The translations under genes and the position numbers were made by a program. From Arenicola marina (lineage: Eukaryota > Annelida > Polychaeta > Arenicolidae): a DNA stretch of 64,000 bases. Within the stretch, counting starts at the first letter, position 1; the number at the start of each line of letters is the position of its first letter. Below are positions 55,045-64,000 of the stretch, one piece after another. The notes below the pieces were generated by a model that was not told where the DNA came from, did not search any database, and was given only the letters and a program-made list of their open reading frames with translations. The stretch is from assembly GCA_964019135.1 (NCBI GenBank), contig OZ025257.1, positions 22,118,352 to 22,182,351 on the forward strand, in the 5' to 3' direction.

Positions 55045-55890
55045 TAGCCCCATCAGATGGCTTGTTATGGATTTTATATTGTTCTATGTCCATAACAGCC
55101 ACACCGTAGGTCCCCATGTTTGGTCCCAATCACCATGAGAGGTCCACTTTATAAGTTGCTAGAGGTTTATATACAAAACACTCACCTTTAATTGTTACTT
55201 TTTTAGGTTCCAGAACATTATATTCCAGGAGTGTCTGACAGAAATAATTTTCCTGCTACTAATACTCACTCAATTCTTTTATTTGGTCCGTTAACAACTT
55301 TTGCTGACAAGTTTTGTTGTCTTGTGTTGTGTCGTCTCACGAGACCGCTAGATGTCACTCGTTTCTTCCGGTAAACACCCTCTGGCGAACTGGTTGCACA
55401 TTTCCCAAAGACCTGGTTCCAACACTCTTTCGGTTTATTAACAGTGACACGTGTTTTTCTGTCAGGTGTAGGCAGAAGACAGGTGACACTTACTGTTGAT
55501 AAACAGAACGGGAACCAGGGCTTTGACAAATGCGCAGCCAGTTCGCTAGAGGGCGTTGACCGGAAGGAACTAGCGACATCTAGCGATCTCGTGGGACGAG
55601 ACAACACAAGAAGATGGCAACGCTAGCCAGGAAAACTTGTTAGTGAACAAAATGAATGAGTTGAGCTAGTGTTAGTTGCATGAAACGTATTTCAGTCAGA
55701 CACTCCTTGAGGATAATGCTCCTGAACTTAAACAACTACAAATTAGAGGTAAGTGTTTGGTGTCAAAACCTCCAGCAACTTGTAAAGTGGACATCTCACC
55801 GTTCTTTAGACTGAATATGGCGGCCTACGCCGTGGCGGTAAGGACGGCCTATCAGTCTGCCGTAACCATTAACGCCATCAAACGGGGCTA
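55045..55890. mobile_element. 846-bp foldback element, 9-bp target duplication
   Basis: Inserted in the LINE PHD finger. TGGTTTTAC occurs immediately on both sides (55036-55044 and 55891-55899). The ends are TAGCCCCATCAGATGGC and, reversed, TAGCCCCGTTTGATGGC. The whole element is an imperfect inverted repeat of about 420-bp arms around a centre near 55472. For example AGGAGTGTCTGACAGAAATA pairs with AGGAGTGTCTGACTGAAATA reversed, and CGCTAGATGTC occurs in both arms. Long TIRs and a 9-bp duplication suggest a MULE-like non-autonomous element. Confidence 0.9.
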
Positions 55891-56879
55891 TGGTTTTACC
55901 AGCTGTGCGTCGCGGCCACGGAGGCAGAGGCGGCGGGCCTGTGGACTTGCCCCACATGTCGGACGGTACCCAGTGCTGTAATGAGCCTCCACGCCATGGT
56001 GACAACACTGACGACCACCCTGACGGCAGTCAACAACGACTGACTAGACTAGAGGACCGAAACAGCGGCTTGCAGAAGGACGTAAAGGACAAGACCGACC
56101 GCTGCGACAAGCTGACGAAGGAGGTTTCAGACGTGAGACGGGAAAACGCCAAGCTGACTGCCAACATCCAGAAGACGACATGGACAACACTACGGGCCGG
56201 ACAGCCAGACAAGACGCTCCTCATCGGGACAAGCCTCATCAGAGACGTTGACGAGAGGAAGCTGAAGGACACGAGCGTCAACAGTGTCTCTGGAGCGACA
56301 CTTCCGACCCTGACGGACCGACTGAAGGCCATCCTCAAGACGTTCAAGCGCATTGTCATCGTGGGAGGGGGCAACGACTGCTCCAATCGCGGCGCTTCCC
56401 TGGACACCATCGTGGAGCGCTTCAGTAAGCTCATCCGGGCTGCCAAGGACAAAGCTGCCTCCGTGATGGTGTCTGCCATCTGTCCACGACTTGGCACGGA
56501 CATGAGGGAACGCATCGACATGGTTAACTCCGGCCTGCAAGGACTACGCGACGACATGGGATGCGACTTTACCGACAACTCCCCCCTGTTTAGGCTTAAT
56601 GACGGATCCTTCAACGACGGATACATGACGAATGACGCGACACATCTGACGTGCAAGGGCCAGAACAGACTCTGCCAACTGCTCAAGTTGACACCAACGG
56701 ACGATGCGGACAAGGACAAAGACGTCTGTACCCGACCCCGTAAGACCCCCAAGGACCACGGCGGACGTGGACGCAGCCTGACGGATCAGGACGGACCGGC
56801 GACGGGACCAGGACGACGACATAACGCGACAGTAGACAGGAGACCTGCGTATCGCATCGCCGACCGCGGAGAACGGGAC

Positions 56880-57115
56880 CGTGACGGAGACGACTGGACC
56901 CAGGTTCAGCGACGGCACCGTGACGGAGGCGAGTGGACGCGGGGACAGCGACGGCACTGTGACGGAGGCGAGAGAACGCAGGTAGAGGGACGGCACCGTG
57001 ACGGAGGCGAGTGGACGCGGGGACAGCGACGGCACTGTGACAAAGGCGAGTGGACGCAGGTAGAGGGACGGCACCGTGACGGAGGCGAGTGGACACATGT
57101 AGAGCGACGGCACCG
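56880..57115 (+). repeat. Coding tandem repeat in LINE ORF1
   Basis: Seven imperfect units of about 33 bp encoding RHRDGGEWTRGQR/QVEGR. They lie between the esterase domain and the zinc knuckles and keep the reading frame open. Confidence 0.85.
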
Positions 57116-58093
57116 AGCCCGACGAGAGGCGACAGACAGATCCCGCGCGACAGAGAAGACGAACGACCAGCCTAGGTGTTACTACTGCGCGGAGGAAGGA
57201 CATGTGACCGACAACTGCCGACATGGACACTACGTCACTTGTTACACTTGTGGTCGATCGGGCCACAAGGCCAAGTTTTGTAAATAGGTATTCGGCAATG
57301 CAGGAAGGGCCGATATGTTAAGTGATGGCTCCACTGACGATTTAATATTATGAAGCAAGTCTGATTTACATTTTATGAATGAGGGGAGCTGTCAATGTGA
57401 TTTTACTGGGCAACTAGGCAGTAAAGCCCATATTTTAAGCGATCTAACCGACACAGATGTTGTAATGATGAGCTTTGTTTTATGGAAGATGACATGTCAC
57501 GTGATGTTATAACGATACCATGCAAGGTAAAAGAGTCGAAAGATATTTTAAGCCGTGCTGCAGATAGTGTAAGATACCGGCCTGATCAGCCTTTTATGAT
57601 GAATGAGGATCATACATGTGCCCCTACCGACATATTAGCTACACCCAAGAATAATGAGGTAAGGTACGACCCCACATCTGTCCAGGACTGCCGCAATCAT
57701 GAAAAGGTAAGCGAACGACAGGAGAATTTAGTGGCAGCGATCGAAGCCAACGAAGATGAAGAGTTATTTGGGCTCGCGCCATTTCATCAGAGAAATGTAA
57801 AAAATCTCAAGATAGCCCACATTAACATAAACAGCGTACGACATAAGTTTGGACCGCTTAGCCAAGCACTGGGAAAAGGCGCATTAGATGTCTTGTTCAT
57901 TCAAGAGACTAAGTTAGACGATAGCTTTCCGGCAGGCCAATTTACTTTAAATGGGTACAAGGTCCACCGAAATGATAATACAGACAGCTCTGGAGGCATA
58001 ATGGTGCAGGTAAGAGAGGATATACCACACCGGCGGCGCAAGGATATAGAAATTAATGAAGACGAGAAGGGGCGTATCGATTTCATCTCATAA

Positions 58094-61000
58094 ACCGAAA
58101 ATAGATCTGATAATGCATTCTCCGTACTTTAGGTACTTCCGGTAGCCTTTAAAAGTCAAAACGAGGCTGACCTCGACCTTCCTTCTCCATCTTGGCTTTT
58201 GAAGAAGATAGACGTGTGCTTCCGTCGGAAGTTTTTTATCGTGCGACATCGCCGCCCACTTGGGGGCATCGAAGGGTATTATGGAGGATGTGAGTGCTGG
58301 TTCACCTCCTGGACCGTCGGGGGCCTGTTTGGCCACCGACAATACCGTTTCGGACCCCGATGGGGCCGTGAAAGCCGCCTCCCCTCTGGGGTTGGTGGAA
58401 ACAAGTGCCACGGGCCTGGCGACCGGCCGGCTGGACTTAGGGACTTACAAGATCCCTAAGAAACGCAAAATTGACGTACCGGAGGTGCAGGGCCTGGACG
58501 TCAGTTTATCGTCCTCGGAATCCGAAGGACAAGCGTCATCGTCAGACGAGGGAGACAGCTCCTCTCCCGCTTCTTCGTGTGTGTCGGACCCCCCGGTCAG
58601 TGAGGTCGCTTCAGGTCCAGGGCTCGACATGTTCGATCCATTAGGCCAGAAAAAGGCAAAAGACTGGAAATTGGACCCTGAACAGGACGGTTTCATAAGG
58701 AAATATTTCACTGAGTGGCTTGGGGAGGAGGTAGCCAAGAACACGGTTTTGGCTGATAACCCTCTCTCAAAACATGATTCGTTGGAGCCACACAAGCTGG
58801 ATGATGACATTGTGGAGTTGTTGGACAAGGGGCAACAACCAGCTGCCAGGTTGATAGATGGCAGTTTTGTCAAGATTCAATCTAAACTGCTTGACACCAT
58901 GGGTCCAAAATGTGGAAGCTGCTTTTCTCAGCAAAAAATGCTAAGGACAGGTCATGTGACCTCAGAGAACTCCTACTGCTGGTGGAAAAAAGCATTGTCC
59001 TGATAGGCCAGACGAATGTGCTCACAAACTACAACAGGAGGTGGAATGTGCTATGCAAGTTCCTCCGTGATCACAAGAAAGCCAGCCATTGGCTCCGCCA
59101 AAATGAAGCTTTGCTGAATGCTAACAGGAAAGAACTGTTTGGTGGAAAATTCTATCGCGCTCTATATCATAAGGCGAAGGAATCGAAACGTTCGCGCCAG
59201 ATCAGACAGTCCCTGGGAGCCACTTCGTTTCCACCCAAGAGACAACATGTTGAGCGCAAGCCCTTTCAGAGGACCCCTCCCACGAGACCAAAAGGTCTAC
59301 CAAAACCGAAGTGGGAGGGGAAACCACGGTTTTCCCGACAAGGCCAACAGCCCAGAGGGGGGAAGGCCTCACGGTATGTATCCTTTACCTCAGTCTCAAA
59401 GTCTTCTGGTATCACCAGTAAGTCAGGATCCCCCCATAACAATGCACAACAGCATAGTAGGGTTGAACTTGTCCTCTCCAGGGATAACCCAATGGCCTGT
59501 GGGAGGGAGGATCAAGCATTTTGCCAACAATTGGGGAAAGATCACAAAAGATCCAAAGATTTTGAACATGGTAAACGGGTGTCACATAGACTTTGTGACC
59601 ACTCCTCCACCAAAACTCAATTGCTCTTCCCCAGCTCTCTCAAGAGAAGAACATACAAAAATCTCAGAACAGGTACAAGAGTTGTACTCAAAAAATGCCA
59701 TCGAGCGAACCATGAACACACCGGATCAGTTCATGAGCCATCTGTTTCTGCGACCAAAGAAAGACGGGTCCCAGCGTCCAGTGTTCAATCTGAAACAGCT
59801 GAATGCTTATGTAAGATACGAACACTTCAAGATGGAAGGGATGGTGTCAGCTTTAAACCTGATTCAGGCGGGGGACTGGATGGGGAAACTCGACTTAAAG
59901 GATGCATATTTCTGCATTCCGATGGCCCAAAATGTCAGAAAGTATCTGAAGTAGTTCAAGGTCTTGCCCTTCGGGCTAGCATCAGCTCCCCGCTCGTTTA
60001 CCAAACTAATGAAACCAGTGATTGCCCTCCTTCGACGAATGGGGATCAGAGTGGTCATCTACCTAGACGACATGCTCTTTTTGAACAGGAACAGAGAGGG
60101 GTTGGTGTTGGACATCAACACAGCACAGTGGCTGCTGGAGGCACTGGGTTTCTCGATCAACAGACCCAAATCAGTGACAGTTCCCACACAAACCCTAGAG
60201 TTTCTGGGTTTCTAGTTGGATTCGATCAAAATGACGGTGGCTTTGCCATTAGAGAAGGTGCAAACTATTCAGTTAGAATGCCAGGAATTGTGCCAGAGAA
60301 ACAGAACTTCTGTCAGAGCTCTTGCAAAACTGATAGGCAAGTTAACAGCAACGCTTTTGGCTGTGGTACCAGCACCGCTGAATTATCGCCTCCTACAGAT
60401 GCAGAAATCGAAAGCTTTACTGGCGAACAACCAGAATTATGCAGCTCATTTGACTTTATCACCAGAGAGCAAGGAGGAATTGCAATGGTGGATCAAAAAT
60501 CTGGACATGTGGAATGGCAGAACGTTGATTTCAGTCATACCAGACCTAGTCATCACTTCGGACTCCTCAATGAAGGGATGGGGTGCGGTGTGCGAAGGAG
60601 TGACCACCCAGGGTCTCTGGAGTGCAGACGAAAGGAAATTACACATAAACTGCCTGGAACTGCTGGCAGCAACTTTCGCAGTGCGAGCCTTCACACGAGA
60701 CCGATCGGTCCAGCATGTACACCTGCGAGTGGACAACAGTGCCACAGTGGCTCAGGTCAACCGGATGGGGGGCACAAGGTCAAGGAACCTGTTGAAACTG
60801 ACAAAAGAGCTTTGGCACTTTTGTCTGTCGAAAAAGATCATGCTTACTGCGGAGCATCTGCCAGGAATTCACAACACAGTTGCAGACCAGGAATCCAGAA
60901 TCTACACCGATGGCAGCAACTGGAAGTTGGACTCGGGGATATTCAAGGCAGTAGCACAGAAGTGGGGTCCCATTCAAACAGACCTGTTTGCAGACAGAAC

Positions 61001-62700
61001 CAATGCCCAGACACAAAATTATGTGAGTTGGAAACCAGACCCATTTGCACAGACAACCGATGCATTCAGCATCCCTTGGGCATGTCAGGGGAGCTATGCG
61101 TTTCCTCCTTTTTGCCTGATAAACAAGTGTCTGGCAAAAATCCAGAAAGAACAGGCCACTGTCATTCTGATTACTCCCACTTGGCAGACGCAGCCGTGGT
61201 TCCCAGTCATTCTGGGAATGCTAGTGGATCAACCTGTACTGTTACCTCCGCTACAGAGGTTACTGACGTCACCAAAAGGCGACCCGCATCCGCTGATCGT
61301 GAGAGGAGATCTGAAATTAGCGGCTTGGAAGGTCTCAGGGAACGCACACTTGCAAGAGGTCTTTCAAGCCGGGCTGCCGAGATTTTCTTGCGAGCCCGCA
61401 GAGAGGGAACTAAATCCGCTTACGGTTGCTCCTGGAATAAGTGGGTTAGCTGGTGTGGTGGACGGAAAATCGCTCCATTTCAAGCCACTCTGGGAAATAT
61501 AGCAGATTTCCTGGCTGATGTGTTTGACAAGGAAAGGAGTATACAACCATGAATGGGTACAGATCAGCTCTCTCGGCTTTTCACCCCCAGATAGAAGGAT
61601 ATCCGGTGGAGCAACATCCAGTGATCAAAACTTTGCTACAAGGGATGTTCAACATGAGGCCCCCTAAACCAAGGTATGTGGACACGTGGGATGTAGATAT
61701 GGTGCTCAGACACATTCGTTCCCTGGGAGACAATGGGAACCTAAACCTCAAAACACTCACGCTTAAGGTGACCATGTTGTTAGCCTTATGCAGCGCAAAC
61801 AGAGGCTCTGAGTTGCAACAGCTGAACCTGAAATACATGAGGATGAAGGGGGAGGACATGGAATTCTATATCCCTGGTCTCACAAAGACAAAGAGACCTG
61901 GTAAACCTCACAGTAAGGTATCTGTATCGCACTACAGATCTGATGGGCTTCTTGACCCAGTACAATGCATAAATAAATACATACAACGGACAGCTCCACT
62001 CCGGGAAAGTGAAGCTCAGAAAGCCCAAATGCTCATCAGTTTCATCAAGCCACATAACACAGTGGCGAAATGCTCCGTTGCAAGATGGCTTAAAATGCTA
62101 ATGGCCCAAGCAGGGATTGACACAAGTAAATACAAGGCTCATTCAACGCGAGCTGCAAGTACCTCAAGGGCAAAGCATCAAGGCATGAAAACAGAACAAA
62201 TCTTAGAAGCAGCCAACTGGTCAAATGCTTCAACTTTCTACAATTTCTACCATAAAGAAATTTACGGTTTATGAGATGAAATTGGAAATTTCATCAGTGC
62301 TTGTAAATTTTATTCAACAACCCATGAGAGCGGTGTGGCAGTCACTTGGCACAGATGTATGCGGAGAATACTGTCTATTTTACTTATATTTCAAATGTCG
62401 AAATTACTCCATGTCACGAATCTATCGAGAGTATTGGTCTCCAAACACCATGTGCAATGACAACTATATTCATAATTTCCAATCTGTTCACTTTCCGCGT
62501 ATCACTCGCCGGCAGTCCCCGCGTTTTATGCAAACCGCGTGCAAGACCTCTTTACCCATTGTCTAAATTGTCATGTATAATAATATGATATGAAGGTGTA
62601 TATTTTTGTGATACTAAGTTTTTGACCACGATAGATGTTGTAGCGGGTAATGGTATTCATGTAGTGATATAGGAATAAAAACTTTTCAAAATGGATGATT
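58094..62700 (+). mobile_element. DIRS-type YR retroelement, broken fossil
   Basis: A tyrosine-recombinase retroelement of the DIRS group, in + orientation. Parts in order: a gag-like acidic/Ser-rich protein (about 58.26-59.0 kb), a reverse transcriptase/RNase H region (about 59.4-61.2 kb; motifs GKLDLKDAYFCIPM, LPFGLASAPRSF, VIYLDDML, DNSATVAQVNRMGG), and a tyrosine recombinase of about 61.3-62.27 kb (KAHSTRAASTSRA with the conserved HxxR). It is broken, with a handful of interruptions, but all parts remain recognisable, so it is probably young. It abuts the truncated LINE on its left. The right border and its own terminal repeats were not resolved; 62700 is approximate. Confidence 0.85.
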
Positions 62701-62808
62701 GTATTTGCGTTAATATGGTTTACTCGATATATATCCTTAGGTTTTTACAAACAAACAAACATATTACACAGCTTATAGGATCTCACATGGCCTGATTACA
62801 TTGATTAT
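62275..62808. other. Tail of the DIRS-type element and unassigned AT-rich sequence
   Basis: No gene. The missing 3' part of the LINE was looked for here and not seen. Confidence 0.4.
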
Positions 62809-63293
62809 ATACACGTGTCATTGACGATTAATCGTACTGTAACGCGAGAATATACAGTTTACATGGCGATATCTATAGCAATTAAATGATTTACTGTTTC
62901 ATCAAAGGAAAATGACTTGTTCATCTATTACCTATTCATAATAGTACTTGATCGCAGACTTCAAACAATGATTAATGACATAGTTAACACCTTAATTGCC
63001 TCCTCCACCACCCATGTCTTCTTCATTCACTCGTACTATAGCACGAGAACATAAGACACACAATGATTAATAACCTTGTTGAATATACCTATTTACATAC
63101 TAATTTATGCTAATTATACCCCATGCTATAGCACGGAAACAAAGACTTTTGACAAAAATTAATGACCTCATTAACTCGTGAGCGGGCATTTCCAAACCGA
63201 TATTTCAAAATTTTCGGTCGCGCTATAGCACGACCACGGGGGGAGGGGGGGGGGGAGGGGTGGGTGGGTCATGGGGGTAGCAAAAAGCTCACC
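62809..63293 (-). repeat. Right terminal inverted repeat of the 13.2-kb element
   Basis: Inverted copy of 50098-50548, near-identical except for about 45 extra bases near 62965-63010 (TTAACACCTTAATTGCCTCC and neighbours). The same four CTATAGCACG-type palindromic motifs are present. It ends GGGGTAGCAAAAAGCTCACC at 63293. Confidence 0.9.
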
Positions 63294-64000
63294 ATATACT
63301 ACTTGTTGGTGTGATCTGCCAAATGCTTCACAGTGCTTGCCCGGCGCAGCATCGCCGCCAGCTGCTTGCAGTTTTCCTGATGAAACCAGTCCAACAGCAT
63401 GTACCCATTGCGTGTTCCAGTCAAGGGATGGGAGTCTGCCTCCATGGTTTGCTGTGACAGGGACCCTCCTTTGCGGCTTCCATGTTGCAATCGGTGGCCT
63501 CTACGAGGCGGTCTTCGTGAAGCGAGAATAATAGTTGAAGGAACCCTCACGGGCAATTGTCTTCTGACTGTGGTTGTACTGCGCCATCAGATTAAGAGGT
63601 TGACCGGTCGGCGGGTAACTACCGGTGGAGTCTGGGGTTCTCTCCTCCACCGCTGCTCTTTCTTCCGTCTCTTGCATCGCATAGAGGTTTGTCAGTATGT
63701 CTACGCTTAATGTGTGCTCACAAATACTTTTTGTGCAGCTTTGCATCGCAGTGAGGACATACAACAGTGTTGTCTTCATATAAGTTCGCTGAAAGTTCAG
63801 CGTCAGAGGTGGTTGAGGTCAACTCGTGATGAGAAATCCCCTTAACTGAATCACGCCTTGTTTACAACGAAAGTGGTTCATTAGTTGTGTTTCGACCTTG
63901 GCCTTTCTGTTGGGCTTAAACTTGGTCGGTGGACAAATTGGGCAGTGACCATTTGTGTACTTCCCTTCACAACCAACATTGCACCCAGTGGTGATGTTAT
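63294..64000 (-). pseudogene. KDZ/HMGXB3-like ORF, part before the insertion
   Basis: On the minus strand, entering from beyond the window: CEGKYTNGHCPICPP, a zinc-finger-like CPHCDAKLHKKYL...HIKRRH in another frame, then ADSHPLTGTRNGYMLLDWFH and QENCKQLAAMLRRASTVKHL up to 63310. HP(V/L)TG...Y.L.D.FH..N....A..LRR is the family's conserved C-terminal region, and the next conserved block (NTQAAEQ) is found at 50.08 kb. Frame changes show it is decayed. Confidence 0.7.

Larger units (their letters stand above)
54790..58093 (+). mobile_element. CR1/L2-like LINE: PHD, coiled coil, esterase, zinc knuckles, partial endonuclease
   Basis: ORF1 starts near 54790 with a PHD-like finger (LCAHCRDVRFPAC, IRCFLCRVWFY). 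The finger is interrupted at 55045-55890 by a foldback element and resumes as LWTCPTCRTVP. After a frame change near 56030 come a coiled coil (RLTRLEDRNSGLQKDVKDKT), an SGNH/GDSL-like esterase domain (LLIGTSLIRDVDE, IVIVGGGNDCSNRG, NDATHLTCKGQ), a block of DGGEWT repeats, and two zinc knuckles (CYYCAEEGHVTDNC, CYTCGRSGHKAKFC) ending at 57287. ORF2 (57482-58093) gives the start of an AP endonuclease (IAHININSVRHKFG, VLFIQETKLDDSF, SSGGIMVQVRED). It stops where the DIRS-like element begins. The rest of ORF2 and the 3' end are absent. Confidence 0.85.
50098..63293. mobile_element. 13.2-kb TIR-bounded element carrying a chitin-deacetylase-like gene
   Basis: Both ends are GGTGAGCTTTTTGCTACCCC in inverted orientation, and the two inverted repeats (50098-50548 and 62809-63293) are near-identical. 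The outside flanks are the two halves of one KDZ/HMGXB3-like ORF, so the unit inserted as a block. The interior holds a chitin-deacetylase-like gene (52819-54084, -), a LINE interrupted by a foldback element (54790-58093) and a DIRS-type element (58094-about 62700). No transposase of its own was recognised. A perfect target-site duplication was not found: flanks are AGTAGTGAGA on the left and ATATACTACT on the right. Replication-type genes, integrase or capsid genes were not seen. Confidence 0.82.

Noticed and set aside
54760-55129. Several overlapping minus-strand ORFs near the LINE start
   Set aside because: Antisense shadows of the PHD-finger-coding LINE ORF1 and the GC-rich sequence around it.
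56030-57266. Minus-strand ORFs of 240, 240 and 137 codons
   Set aside because: Antisense frames of LINE ORF1, caused by its GC-rich codon bias and DGGEWT repeats.
50098-63293. Polinton/Maverick or giant virus-like element
   Set aside because: Length and long TIRs fit loosely, but no DNA polymerase B, integrase, packaging ATPase or capsid-like gene is visible, and no 6-bp target duplication was found.

Overview
This is a eukaryotic (metazoan) window. Genes are split by GT-AG introns, coding density is low, and transposons, tRNA-derived SINEs and minisatellites are abundant. The recognisable genes are coactosin-like, NPEPL1 aminopeptidase, a PAN-like secreted protein, gigaxonin and a chitin-deacetylase-like protein. 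Together with the transposon mix they suggest a marine invertebrate, most likely a lophotrochozoan such as a mollusc. That placement is inference. The assembly has one 200-base gap (1991-2190).

Layout. 1-9 kb: dispersed repeats, a gap-adjacent 69-bp satellite with a four-unit higher-order period, C/G homopolymer tracts and no supported gene. 9-13.5 kb: the last three exons of a coactosin-like gene (+). 13.5-19 kb: MITEs, simple arrays and one unassigned ORF. 19-31.8 kb: a complete 12-exon NPEPL1-type M17 aminopeptidase gene (-), about 520 codons, with a large 25-bp and a 42-bp minisatellite just past its stop and minisatellites in many of its introns. 32-37 kb: MITEs, SINE and LINE fragments. 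38-40.6 kb: at least four exons of a secreted, PAN/apple-like protein (+), with possible later exons near 43.5-44 kb. 45.1 kb: first coding exon of a gigaxonin (KLHL16) homologue. 45.4-64 kb: a transposon nest that may lie in the first intron of that gene.

The nest is the most interesting part. A KDZ/HMGXB3-like transposase ORF (-) is split into two halves, ending near 50.1 kb and resuming at 63.3 kb. Between them lies a 13.2-kb unit bounded by near-identical 0.45-0.5-kb terminal inverted repeats. It carries an intact, intronless, membrane-anchored chitin-deacetylase-like gene whose NodB catalytic residues are replaced. It also holds a CR1/L2-like LINE (itself interrupted by an 846-bp foldback element with a 9-bp target duplication) and a broken DIRS-type tyrosine-recombinase retroelement. 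It therefore looks like a TIR-bounded element carrying a host-type gene.

A second theme is that many minisatellites abut or contain exon-intron junctions. In NPEPL1 the exon 3 donor, exon 10 acceptor and exon 12 acceptor lie in tandem repeats made partly of exon sequence. Arrays also start within about 10-16 bp of the exon 6 and exon 11 donors. The last coactosin intron has donor-derived and acceptor-derived repeats at its two ends.
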